Assembly (NCBI RefSeq): GCF_009755265.1
Contig: NZ_WPOO01000016.1
Span: forward strand, 1 to 57,478
DNA length: 57,478 nt
DNA from: Adlercreutzia rubneri
Lineage (GTDB): Bacteria; Actinomycetota; Coriobacteriia; Coriobacteriales; Eggerthellaceae
Reading direction: 5' to 3'
The position numbers were made by a program, and so were the translations under genes. How positions within the stretch are numbered: the first letter of the stretch is position 1; every line of letters begins with the position of its first letter. Under the pieces are notes generated by a model. It ran no database searches. It was not told the origin of the DNA and saw only the letters and a program-made list of their open reading frames with translations. Positions 42,122 through 50,362 of the stretch are shown here, one piece after another.

Positions 42122-43075
42122 CTAGGCCGCCACGCGGATGAGCTCGGTGCCGTTCAGGTCGTAATCGTCCATGCACACGCTCTGGCGCGCCGGCTCGTCG
42201 TAGGTGCACCAGTAATAGGTCTTGGTGGCCGCCGAATAGCCGTCGGAGAACATGGTGTACTCGAAGCGCCCGTCAGCCATCTGCGCCCCGCCCTTGCACA
42301 TGGACGCGCCCTCAAGCGTGCGGAACAGGCGCGTCACGTTGGCGGCCTCTCCTTCTTCTGCGGGGTAATGCGCGTTCAGGAAGGCGGCCCGCACGAAGCG
42401 GCTGGCCGGGTCGTAGCCGCCCGGGAACCCGATCATGCCCGCGCCGCTGCCGAACGCGCGCAGGGTGTCGCGCGTCCACGCAACCGGCTCGGGATGCGCG
42501 GTCTCGATGTGCATATAGTTACGCACATTCTCGGTGTGCCAGGGGAAGGGCGGCTGGTTGGTAAGCACGTCCAGCCCGTCGTCGTACACGTGCATGCCGT
42601 CGGCTTGGCATTCGATGACGATGGACTCCTTCCCATCGCCTACCAGCCAGTGCAGCTGGGCCACGCCATAGCCCTCGCTGGGCGCCTTGGCCACGATGAC
42701 AACGTCCTTAAGCGCCTTGCGCACCTCGGCCACCGTGGAGAAGCTCGCCGCCACCCACAGAGGGAACTCGTAGGCCGCCACGTTCACCGCTCCCTTTTCG
42801 GGAGCTTCGGCGAACTGGGCGTAGCCGGGGAAGTTAAGGCCGGCGATGGCGAGTCCCGCCTCGTTGGCGCAATCGAAGTAGCACGGCACGCCGCCCACGA
42901 CGATGCCCATGCCCACGCAGGCATGCTCGGGACTCAGCGAACCAAGGAACTGCGTGGGGATAGACGCCCCTCGCGGGGTGATGACCACGCCCTCGCCGTA
43001 GCTCTCGCACCAATCGAGGTTGCGGCCGAAATACAAGTTGCCGGCTGCATCGGCAAAACGAACGCCCGTGCACAT
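42122..43075 (-). CDS. Choloylglycine hydrolase family protein, probable bile salt hydrolase
   Basis: This 317-residue Ntn hydrolase deconjugates bile salts or cleaves related amides. After removal of Met1 the nucleophile is Cys2. The catalytic set is complete: Arg18, Asp21 (RNLDW), Asn81 (GLNFPGY), Asn173 (LTNQPPF) and Arg226 (DPASRFVR). GLNFPGY and ASRFVR are typical of bile salt hydrolases rather than penicillin V acylases. No signal peptide, so it is intracellular. An 11-bp hairpin lies in its leader. Substrate not proven. Confidence 0.88.
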   Translation of the reverse strand: MCTGVRFADAAGNLYFGRNLDWCESYGEGVVITPRGASIPTQFLGSLSPEHACVGMGIVVGGVPCYFDCANEAGLAIAGLNFPGYAQFAEAPEKGAVNVAAYEFPLWVAASFSTVAEVRKALKDVVIVAKAPSEGYGVAQLHWLVGDGKESIVIECQADGMHVYDDGLDVLTNQPPFPWHTENVRNYMHIETAHPEPVAWTRDTLRAFGSGAGMIGFPGGYDPASRFVRAAFLNAHYPAEEGEAANVTRLFRTLEGASMCKGGAQMADGRFEYTMFSDGYSAATKTYYWCTYDEPARQSVCMDDYDLNGTELIRVAA

Positions 43076-43094
43076 AATGATCTCCTAACGACGA

Positions 43095-43125
43095 AATGGG
43101 AGCGACCCAACCGATCGCTCCCATT
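43095..43125 (-). other. Hairpin in the leader of the bile salt hydrolase gene
   Basis: Perfect 11-bp arms (43095-43105 and 43115-43125) with a 9-nt loop, directly upstream of the TTAGGAG ribosome site on the minus strand. It could end the transcript of the acidic-protein gene upstream or control access to the start; there is no good T run. Confidence 0.55.
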
Positions 43126-43200
43126 CATGGTAGGCCCCGATGACCGACGTTCGCCGATGCGGGCCGTCTCCGTTGTCGTTTCGACAGCGCCTTGTCGCCG

Positions 43201-43833
43201 TTACTTTTTCTTCTTAAGGAAACTCAGCGAATCGGAGATCTCGTCGAAGGTGCTCTTCAGCTCGGCGGCCACCTGAACGCCGTCCTTGTAGATGGCGTTC
43301 ACGTCCCTGGTGGCGGCGGCCACGCCCTCGCGGCTGATGCCGAGGTCGAACTCATCGCCGTCCGAGGTGCGCTCCACGCGCACGCCGTCGCCGTCGTTGT
43401 CCTCGGCGACGTAGTAGTACTCCTGCTCGTTGCCGTCCTCGTCGAGCAAGATGAAGCCGATCTCGTTGTCGTGCTCGTCGACGATCACCGCATAGACATC
43501 GCCGTCCTCGATCTCCATCTCGATGACTTCGCTCTCCTCTTCGGGCTCCTCCTCGATGTGATAGCCCTCCGAGTGCAGGATGTCGGCGTCCTCCTCGGCC
43601 TGGATGGCCTCGGGCACCTCGTCGGGATCCCAGCCGTCGTAGTCGGCCTCGTTGTCGGTCATGAAGCTGTCGTAGGCGTGCTCCAAGTCGCTTTCGGCGG
43701 CATCCTCCTCATCGGCGTCGAAGAGGGCGTCCTCGTCGTCCTCGGCGTCTTCCAGCTCTGTTTCCTGGTCGGTCCACTCGGCATCGGTCTCGCCGACCTC
43801 TTCCATGCTCTCAAGCTCTTCGTCAAGACCCAT
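43201..43833 (-). CDS. Highly acidic hypothetical protein
   Basis: This 210-residue protein has about 45 % Asp/Glu in residues 1-110 and then a more ordered beta-rich segment (VYAVIVDEHDNEIGFILLDEDGNEQEYYYVAED). The C-terminus has a helix ending in SFLKKKK. The middle resembles the DUF1292-type (YrzB-like) pattern only loosely. The charge suggests a disordered N-terminal half or a nucleic-acid mimic; function unknown. Confidence 0.6.
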   Translation of the reverse strand: MGLDEELESMEEVGETDAEWTDQETELEDAEDDEDALFDADEEDAAESDLEHAYDSFMTDNEADYDGWDPDEVPEAIQAEEDADILHSEGYHIEEEPEEESEVIEMEIEDGDVYAVIVDEHDNEIGFILLDEDGNEQEYYYVAEDNDGDGVRVERTSDGDEFDLGISREGVAAATRDVNAIYKDGVQVAAELKSTFDEISDSLSFLKKKK

Positions 43834-44049
43834 TGCCAGACTCCTAACCTCGTGATGTACGTGCGCGGGCGACCTCGCCCGCCGAACCTATGATGCCACG
43901 ACTTCCCGCGCCGTGGCCCTCCCGCGCCGTTTCGTTGACCGAGCGTGAACGTGCCAAGGCGCGACGCCGGTCGTGCAGCCCGCAGACACCGAGCGAAGGC
44001 GGTGGCGCAACCGAACGCCGGCGCGCGGCGCAGCCCCGCAGACCCCGGC

Positions 44050-44517
44050 CTAGCGAACGCGCTCCTTCAGCGCGCGGTCGATCTCGCGCTTGGTGTCGCG
44101 CTCCTTCATGGAGGCGCGCTTGTCGTAGAGCTTCTTGCCCCGGGCCAGCGCCAGCTCCACCTTCACCCGGCCGTCCTCGTTGAAGTACATCTTCAAGGGC
44201 ACGATGGCCAGGCCCTTCTCGGCCACCTTCGCGTCCAGGTAGCGAATCTGCTTCTTGTGCAGCAGGAGCTTCCGGCGCCGGTCGGGGTCGGGGTTGAAGA
44301 TGCTGCCATTGGAGTACGGCGAGATGTGCACGTTGTTGAGCCACACCTCGCCGTTCCGAATGAGGGCGAAGCAATCGGTGAGCTGGCAGTTGTTCTCCCG
44401 CAGCGAGCGCACCTCGGTGCCCGTCAGCTCGATGCCGGCCTCGTAGGTCTCCAAGATCTCGTAGTCGTGGAAGGCCCGGCGGTTCTTCGCGATGGTCTTC
44501 TCCTCGCGCTTCGGCAC
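44050..44517 (-). CDS. smpB: SsrA-binding protein SmpB
   Basis: This partner of tmRNA in trans-translation has 155 residues with the OB-fold signature NRRAFHDYEILETYEAGI, GTEVRSLRENNCQL, HISPYSNGSIFNPDPDRRRK and the tail KRASMKERDTKREIDRALK. It ends in the expected basic C-terminal helix. The start is uncertain: a GTG at 44526 overlaps the stop codon of the peptidase gene (GTGA), the GTG chosen here matches the family start. Confidence 0.92.
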   Translation of the reverse strand: MPKREEKTIAKNRRAFHDYEILETYEAGIELTGTEVRSLRENNCQLTDCFALIRNGEVWLNNVHISPYSNGSIFNPDPDRRRKLLLHKKQIRYLDAKVAEKGLAIVPLKMYFNEDGRVKVELALARGKKLYDKRASMKERDTKREIDRALKERVR

Positions 44518-44522
44518 GGCCC

Positions 44523-45692
44523 TCACGCCCCCTCGGGTGCGGCGGAAGCGTCGGACGCGTCGGCATCGGCATCGGCATCGGCGCCGGCGGCCTTCCCTTC
44601 CGCATTCTCGGTCACCGCGCCGCCCAGCCCCGGCACGAAGCTCGTGTCGGGGGCGAGGTCTTGTGCGAAGCGGGTGATGAGGCGCACCGTGGCCTCCAAA
44701 TCGCGCAGGCAGATGACCTCGGTGGGAGTATGCATGTAGCGCAGCGGCACGGAGATGAGGCCTGTGGGAATGCCCCCGCGCGTCACCTGGATGGCCCGGG
44801 CGTCGGTGCCGGTGACCGACGGCTCGGCCTCCAGCTGGTACGGAACGCCCTCCGCCTCGGCAGCGGCCACAAGGCGCTCGAACACCACGGGGTTGATGTT
44901 CGGCCCCCGCGCGATGACCGGACCCGCCCCGCAGACGATCTTGCCGTACTTCGTTTTGTCGATGCCCGGATAGTCCGTGGCGTGGGTGACGTCGAAGGCG
45001 AGCGCCACGTCGGGGTTCACGGCATGGGCGCTTGTCATGGCGCCGCGGGTGCCGATCTCCTCCTGAGTGGTGGCCACCGCGATGAAGTCGCCCGGGGCGC
45101 GGCCGGCGCGGGCCAGCTTCTCCATGACGCGACAGGCGATCCACACGCCGCACTTGTCATCGAAGCACTTCGAGACGGCCATGTCGTCGCCGAACCGCTC
45201 GAATCCGACGCCGAACGTGATGGGGTCGCCCACCCGCACAAGCTTCTTCACGCGCTTGGGCTTCATGCCCAAATCGATAACGAGGGAGGAGAGCGGCGTC
45301 ACCGTCTTGCGCTCGTCCGGCTCGATGAGGTGGATGGGCTTGCAGCCCACGATGCCGCGGAGGGTGCCGGAAGCGGTGTGCACGTCGACCCGCATGCCGG
45401 GCAGGATGGCCGCGTCCACGCCGCCCAAAGAGGCCACGGAGAGGAAGCCCTCGTCGGAGATGTAGGTGACCATGAGGCCGATCTCGTCCATATGGGCCGC
45501 CAGCATGAGCGAGGGCGCACCGGCGTCGCGGCCCTCGAGTACCGCGCGCACCGAGCCCATGGTGTCGGTGGCCACTTCGTCGGCCACATCAGCGAGCCTC
45601 TCGCGCACCAACGCGGCCGCCGGCTCCTCGAAGCCCGTCGGCGAGGGCGTCTCCACCAACTGCTTCAAAAACTTCAGATGTTTCTTCTTCAT
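44523..45692 (-). CDS. M42 family metallopeptidase (glutamyl aminopeptidase type)
   Basis: This cytoplasmic co-catalytic zinc aminopeptidase has 389 residues, the family AAHMDEIGLMV, FDDKCGVWIACRV and TTQEEIGTRGAM, which carry the metal ligands and the catalytic Glu pair, and AFDVTHATDYPG. A short tail of about 30 residues is rich in Ala and Asp. The ATG was chosen for AGGAGAACC. It overlaps smpB, so the two are probably one unit. Confidence 0.92.
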   Translation of the reverse strand: MKKKHLKFLKQLVETPSPTGFEEPAAALVRERLADVADEVATDTMGSVRAVLEGRDAGAPSLMLAAHMDEIGLMVTYISDEGFLSVASLGGVDAAILPGMRVDVHTASGTLRGIVGCKPIHLIEPDERKTVTPLSSLVIDLGMKPKRVKKLVRVGDPITFGVGFERFGDDMAVSKCFDDKCGVWIACRVMEKLARAGRAPGDFIAVATTQEEIGTRGAMTSAHAVNPDVALAFDVTHATDYPGIDKTKYGKIVCGAGPVIARGPNINPVVFERLVAAAEAEGVPYQLEAEPSVTGTDARAIQVTRGGIPTGLISVPLRYMHTPTEVICLRDLEATVRLITRFAQDLAPDTSFVPGLGGAVTENAEGKAAGADADADADASDASAAPEGA

Positions 45693-45770
45693 TGGTTCTC
45701 CTGTTCGATCCACCGGTGAGCAGGCTCGTTGTGCTGCGTTCGCGCCGTCACCTTGCGCCTTGGGCCTCGT

Positions 45771-46067
45771 TTACCAGTATCCCTTCGAATGCTTTCGCTT
45801 GCGCTCGGGTTTGGGAGGACGGAAATCCAGCGCCAGCTGGCCGTCGGTGGTCTTCTCCCGCTTCTCGGCGGGGGCGGCGCCGGCCCGCTCCACCTTCTCG
45901 ATAGTCCACGACACCGCGCTCGCGCCGAACAGCTCCAGCATCTTCATCCGCGCATCGTGGGCGTTGGCCTTAGTGCCGGCCCGCGCGTCGCTCTCGAACT
46001 CGAAGAGCCCGCGCTCACGGTCGTAGGAGCCCTTCGGCGACTGATAGTGAGCGATGTAGGTTGCCAT
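45771..46067 (-). CDS. Hypothetical protein
   Basis: This 98-residue product (ATYIAHYQSPKGSYDRERGLF at the start) has a predicted alpha/beta part to about residue 60 (MLELFGASAVSWTIEKVER) and a basic Lys/Arg-rich tail ending KRKHSKGYW. I do not recognise the family. The ATG behind GGAAGCGCG was preferred to one 13 codons earlier without a ribosome site. Confidence 0.6.
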   Translation of the reverse strand: MATYIAHYQSPKGSYDRERGLFEFESDARAGTKANAHDARMKMLELFGASAVSWTIEKVERAGAAPAEKREKTTDGQLALDFRPPKPERKRKHSKGYW

Positions 46068-46286
46068 AGACTCGCGCGCTTCCTTTCTCAAACGTTCCCG
46101 AGCCATGATAGCAGAGCACGCAGATCCGCGCGGCGTGCCATCCTCAGGACGCGCGAAGAAAACGCCCTACGCCGCTCGAACGATTTCCCCTTTGGATGCT
46201 CTCTCCTTTGAAGATCGCTGAAAAACAACAGTCGGAACCCGCAGTGGCAAGAGTTTGACGGAGTTTCGTCGAGCGATCGGCTGGAA

Positions 46287-46504
46287 TGGCTTGAAAACCA
46301 CGAAACATCGGACGAGAAGGCCTTTTTCGGCGATGTTGTAATACCGAAGAGGACATTTTCCCAGGTCGTGTATTACAAAGAGGCCTCTGAAGCCCGGTTG
46401 ACGCCGATGTTTCGCTATTTCTAAGCCATTTGAAGAGCTGGAAACATCATTTTCTGGTCAGAAACCGATGTTTCGTGATTTCCAAGCCACTTCAAGCTTG
46501 GAAA
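46287..46504. repeat. Three copies of a 40-bp repeat (two direct, one inverted)
   Basis: Copies B (46404-46443) and C (46465-46504) lie in the same direction with a 61-bp period and begin CCGATGTTTCG. Copy A (46287-46311, extending left) is the reverse complement of the same sequence. The half motif GAAACATC also occurs at 46441-46448. Between A and B another inverted repeat, TTGTAATAC (46336-46344) with GTATTACAA (46370-46378), is present. The 584-bp spacer 46068-46651 has no gene apart from these repeats. Confidence 0.75.
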
Positions 46505-46651
46505 AAGGTCGGTTAGCAGAAACCCGCATCAGAGGACACCAAGGCCATGCCCTCCAAGCCGCTGGCGCACAATTGGCACGTCCGCGCAAGACGAGCCCTC
46601 GAAAAGCGAAAGGCCATCGCTCGAAAACGAGAGATGACCTCGCTAAAGTTC

Positions 46652-46726
46652 TGGAGCCGGTGACAGGAATCGAACCCGCAACCCACTGATTACAAATCAG
46701 TTGCTCTACCGTTGAGCCACACCGGC
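46652..46726 (-). tRNA. tRNA-Thr(UGU)
   Basis: Acceptor stem GCCGGTG pairs with CACCGGC; the CCA end is encoded at 46652-46654. Anticodon arm ACTGATTTGTAATCAGT has the anticodon TGT; T-arm GCGGGTTCGATTCCTGT. The length of 75 nt is normal. Confidence 0.95.
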
Positions 46727-46826
46727 GACGAGCGCGTGAACGGCCGACCCTCCCCATCGATGCCGTTCCGCGTCGGCCCATTGTACGACAACGTCCCGGT
46801 TTAGGGAAGTTGCAACCGCGGATTCT

Positions 46827-47510
46827 CTACTCCTTGGCGCCCCACTGCTCGTAGTAGGCGTCGATGGCGGCCGCGATATCGTCGTCGATAACGATGCGCC
46901 CGGCCACTTCATGATTGTGCAGGCACTCCTTCACCTCGGCCATGGACACGATGGAGGCCACCGGGAAGCCGTACTTCGCCTCGATCTCCTTCTGGGCCGT
47001 GGTGACGCCGCCCTTCCCCACCTCCATGCGGTTGAGCGACACGATGAGCCCGCGCACATCCACATCGGCAGCGGCCTTCAAGATGGGGTAGGTCTCGTCG
47101 ATGGACTTGCCCGAAGTGGTGACGTCCTCCACCATGATGACCTTGTCGCCGTCGTGAAGTTCCGCGCCCAAGAGGTTGCCCGCATCGGCCCCGTGGTCCT
47201 TCACTTCCTTGCGGTTGCAGCAGTACTTCACTTCCTTGCCGTAGAGCTCCTGCAGCGCCATGGCGGTGACCACCGCTAAGGGGATGCCCTTGTAGGCCGG
47301 CCCGAACACCACGTCGAAGTCGAGCCCGAAGTTGTCGTTGATGGCCTGGGCGTAGTACAGCCCCAGCCGATGCAGCTGCTCGCCGGTCACGTACGCCCCC
47401 GCGTTCATGAAGAACGGCGACTTGCGCCCGCTCTTCAGCGTGAAGTCGCCGAACTTCAGCACATCGCTCTCCACCATGAACTCGATGAACTCGCGCTTGT
47501 AAGCCTCCAT
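46827..47510 (-). CDS. pyrE: Orotate phosphoribosyltransferase
   Basis: The enzyme makes OMP in pyrimidine synthesis. The 227-residue product has FGDFTLKSGRKSPFFMNAG near the start, FGPAYKGIPLAV, the KEVKDHG loop and the PRPP motif VIMVEDVTTSGKS. The ATG behind AAGGGCGGCT was preferred to earlier in-frame starts. A single gene. Confidence 0.95.
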   Translation of the reverse strand: MEAYKREFIEFMVESDVLKFGDFTLKSGRKSPFFMNAGAYVTGEQLHRLGLYYAQAINDNFGLDFDVVFGPAYKGIPLAVVTAMALQELYGKEVKYCCNRKEVKDHGADAGNLLGAELHDGDKVIMVEDVTTSGKSIDETYPILKAAADVDVRGLIVSLNRMEVGKGGVTTAQKEIEAKYGFPVASIVSMAEVKECLHNHEVAGRIVIDDDIAAAIDAYYEQWGAKE

Positions 47511-47715
47511 AGCCGCCCTTTCATCCGTGAGGAGTTCCCTCATGTTTCCTATGGGCACCATGATACCCGATTTCCTCGTCGGTTTCCCCGAATCGATCAA
47601 AGTGCGGCTCCAGCACGGATGGCGCGGGGAACGAACCGGGACATTCCTGCGTCATTTCTGCGGTTCGGATCGCGTAGCATGGCACGATCCAAACCCCGGT
47701 GAAAGGACGGCCTAG

Positions 47716-48600
47716 ATGTCGAGAAACCTTCTGTTCAGCGAGTACCCCATGTTTGACAGAATCATGGAGGAGCGCCCCGATCTGTGCCGCCGAGTGCTGG
47801 AAACGGCCCTCGGGGTACCCGTGGACGAGGTGCGCAACGTCGTCGCCGAGCGCACCCTGCAGCCCCGCGTCGGCTCCCACGGAGTGCGCCTCGACGCCTG
47901 GGTTCGCACCTCGGACGCGCTCTACGACGTGGAGATGCAGACCTACTCCCGCGAGGGCCTGGGTCGACGCATGCGCTACTACCAGAGCGCCATGGACACT
48001 GCGATGCTGCGCCCGGGAGCCACCTACGACAGTTTGCCCGAGAGCTTTATCGTTTTCATCTGCCTACACGACGAGTTCAAGGAGGGGCTCCCCGTCTACA
48101 CCTTCGACATGATATGCGATGAGAGTGGATCCGTGGTACTTGGGCACGGCTTCAAATGGGTCGTGCTCAACGCTTCCGCTTGGGAGATGTTGCCAGATGG
48201 GCCGCTTCGTGGTTTACTTCGGTACGTCGCCACCGAGGAGGTCGGAGGCGACGGCCTTACCGCCGATCTCGCGGCCGCCGTGGAGGCCGCCAACGAGGAC
48301 GCCCCATGGAGAGAGGAGTCTCTTGTCATGCTGACGCTGGAAGAGGATATGCGCGCCCAAGGCCGCCTCCTGCAGAAGAAGGGCCGTGAGGAGGGGCTTG
48401 CCGAGGGTAGAGCCGAGGGTAGAGCCGAGGGTAGAGCCGAGGGCAGGGCCGAGGGTAGGGCCGCGGGACGGGCGGAAGGAGCCGACCAACTTGGAAAGCT
48501 GATAGCTCAGCTTATGGATGCCGGTCGCTTCGAGGACGCCCGCCGTGCGGCGACCGATGCGGAATACCGTGAGGAATTGCTCGAGGAGCTTGACTCGTAA
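47716..48600 (+). CDS. Rpn/PD-(D/E)XK nuclease-type protein with EGRA repeats
   Basis: This 294-residue protein belongs to the transposase-related Rpn family (recombination-promoting nucleases). Residues 1-160 show the pattern ...VRLDAW...YDVEMQTY, with Asp and the ExQ of the PD-(D/E)XK fold, after FDRIMEERPDLCRRVLE. Residues 225-255 are a run of six EGRA-type units (see the repeat entry), then an Ala/Leu-rich C-terminal helix. AAAGGA precedes the ATG. Target and partner are unknown. Confidence 0.75.
   Translation: MSRNLLFSEYPMFDRIMEERPDLCRRVLETALGVPVDEVRNVVAERTLQPRVGSHGVRLDAWVRTSDALYDVEMQTYSREGLGRRMRYYQSAMDTAMLRPGATYDSLPESFIVFICLHDEFKEGLPVYTFDMICDESGSVVLGHGFKWVVLNASAWEMLPDGPLRGLLRYVATEEVGGDGLTADLAAAVEAANEDAPWREESLVMLTLEEDMRAQGRLLQKKGREEGLAEGRAEGRAEGRAEGRAEGRAAGRAEGADQLGKLIAQLMDAGRFEDARRAATDAEYREELLEELDS
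48400..48471 (+). repeat. 12-bp tandem repeat within the Rpn-type gene
   Basis: Six units of GCCGAGGGTAGA and variants in frame, encoding (AEGR) units. The first three units are identical. Length changes by slippage would keep the frame. Similar EGR-rich linkers are common in this family. Confidence 0.85.
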
Positions 48601-48722
48601 AAGCAGGAGCCATCGCGAACCGACGACAACGAAGTCTCCTCCTTCGCAAACCCCTCGCCGCCACACTCCTCTCCCGACCCCAGAAGGCATACGCCGCAAG
48701 CAAACCGGCGATGTTCAACCCA

Positions 48723-48775
48723 TTGACACGCGAACATCTATTCGGGTAGTATAGCGTACATTCATTCGGGCGAAC
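48723..48775 (+). promoter_or_regulatory. Promoter with SOS-like box
   Basis: TTGACA (48723-48728), 18-nt spacer, TAGTAT (48747-48752). Within the spacer CGAAC-ATCT-ATTCG (48731-48744) is one base off the actinobacterial LexA box CGAAC-N4-GTTCG. A second related block, ATTCGGGCGAAC (48764-48775), follows the -10. Position over the promoter and the DNA-repair-type genes downstream fit LexA control. Confidence 0.55.
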
Positions 48776-48835
48776 AAGTGTGCCCGTAAAGAGTTGCGGG
48801 CCGGAAGATGCTTGGCGACGGGAAGGGGTTGCGCG

Positions 48836-50353
48836 GTGAACGTCATCGAGAAGCTGGAGATTCTGGCCGATGCGGCGAAGTACGACGTAGCTTGCACCTC
48901 CTCCGGGGTTCAGCGCGCGGGCAAGGCCGGGCAGCTGGGCGCGGCCACCCAGGCGGGATGCTGCCATTCGTTCACGCCGGACGGGCGCTGCGTCACGCTG
49001 CTTAAGGTGCTCATGACCAACGTCTGCGTCTACGATTGCTGCTACTGCGTGAACCGCGCGAGCAACGCCGAGGCACCCCGAGCCGCATTTACGCCCCGCG
49101 AGTTGGCCGACCTCACCATCGGCTTTTACCGTCGCAACTATATCGAGGGGCTGTTCCTCTCCTCGGGCGTCGCCGGATGCCCCGACCGCACCACCGAGCT
49201 CATGATAGCGGCTCTGCGCATCCTGCGGGAGGAGTACGGCTTTCGCGGCTACATCCACACCAAGGCCATCCCCGGCACCTCGGTGGAGCTCATCGACGAG
49301 CTGGGGCGCCTGTCCGACCGCCTCTCGGTGAATCTGGAGCTGCCGAGCCGGCAGAGCCTGGGGCTTTTGGCCCCCAACAAGTCGCGTGCGTCCATCCTGG
49401 CCCCCATGCGGCATATCTGCGACTCCATCGCCGACGATGCGGAATCGCGCTCGCTGGCGAAGAAGCGCACCACGGTGTACCTCACCAAGAAGAACGCCCG
49501 GAAGGCACGGGCCTTCGCGCCGGCGGGCCAGTCCACCCAGATGATCGTCGGAGCCACTCCGGAAAGCGACTACCAGATCTTGAATCTGTCAGCGGCCCTC
49601 TACACCCACCTGTCGCTGAAGCGCGTGTTCTTCAGCGCCTACCTCCCCGTCGTGGCCGACCCGCTCCTGCCCGCCACCGACGCCGTGCAGCTGAACCGCG
49701 AGCACCGCCTCTACCAGGCCGACTGGCTCTTGCGCTTCTACGGCTTTAACGTGAGCGAGATCATCGACGAGGACAATCCCTTCCTCGCCCCCGATGTCGA
49801 TCCGAAGGCGAACTGGGCCCTGAACCACCTGGACTTCTTCCCCGTGGAGGTGAACAGCGCGCCTTTGGAGGCGCTTCTGCGCGTGCCCGGCATCGGCGTG
49901 CGCGGCGCCAAGCTCATCTGTCGGGCACGACGGCAATCCACCCTCGGCGAGGCGGAGCTGAGAAAGCTCGGCATCGCCTATAAGCGCGCCCGCTACTTCA
50001 TCACCATGAACGGCGCCTGGGGCGGATCGGGGATCGACTTCTCCCGCGAGGCCCTGCACGCGCGGCTTTCGGCCCCTATCGACGGCGGTCGCCACGGGCG
50101 CCGCGCCGACCGCGCCCCAGCCGGCCAGATGAGCCTCTTCGAAACCGTGGAGGCACCGCCCGTACTGCCCGAGACGAGCCCCGATGCGGCAACCGCCCGC
50201 GAGGTCGCCTTTGCCGCCCAGCGCCGGGCCCTCGAGACGACCGGGACGGCGGACGGACGGCAAGCGATCGCAACCGAGGCGGCATCGGCCACAGAACGCT
50301 CGATCGCCGACGGCCGCAAAACGCTCGACAGCCCGCTGCTCTCGGTGGCCTAG
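48836..50353 (+). CDS. Radical SAM protein of the putative DNA modification/repair type
   Basis: This 505-residue protein has the radical SAM cluster CVYDCCYC (CxxxCxxC), preceded by TSSGVQRAGKAGQLG and AGCCHSFTPDGRCV. A helix-hairpin-helix DNA-binding motif (LRVPGIGVRGAKLI) lies near residue 350. This matches the family usually linked to uracil-DNA-glycosylase-like partners (TIGR03916 as I recall). Start GTG with AAGGGG upstream. The C-terminal 90 residues are Ala-rich and look disordered. It is followed directly by its usual partner. Confidence 0.82.
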   Translation: MNVIEKLEILADAAKYDVACTSSGVQRAGKAGQLGAATQAGCCHSFTPDGRCVTLLKVLMTNVCVYDCCYCVNRASNAEAPRAAFTPRELADLTIGFYRRNYIEGLFLSSGVAGCPDRTTELMIAALRILREEYGFRGYIHTKAIPGTSVELIDELGRLSDRLSVNLELPSRQSLGLLAPNKSRASILAPMRHICDSIADDAESRSLAKKRTTVYLTKKNARKARAFAPAGQSTQMIVGATPESDYQILNLSAALYTHLSLKRVFFSAYLPVVADPLLPATDAVQLNREHRLYQADWLLRFYGFNVSEIIDEDNPFLAPDVDPKANWALNHLDFFPVEVNSAPLEALLRVPGIGVRGAKLICRARRQSTLGEAELRKLGIAYKRARYFITMNGAWGGSGIDFSREALHARLSAPIDGGRHGRRADRAPAGQMSLFETVEAPPVLPETSPDAATAREVAFAAQRRALETTGTADGRQAIATEAASATERSIADGRKTLDSPLLSVA

Positions 50354-50362
50354 GTGGGCGCC

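Noticed and set aside
43938..43955. Third copy of the dispersed hairpin element (TTGACCGAGCGTGA)
   Set aside because: Only about 11 bases agree with the left block and no right block or hairpin follows.
46287..46504. CRISPR array before tRNA-Thr
   Set aside because: Three degenerate copies, one inverted; spacing too short and irregular, no cas genes.
46144..46781. Small ORFs over the repeat spacer and tRNA-Thr
   Set aside because: They read through repeats and a tRNA, have no ribosome sites and no family similarity.
48402..48471. Minisatellite outside a gene
   Set aside because: The repeat is in frame within the Rpn-type gene and encodes an EGRA linker usual for the family.
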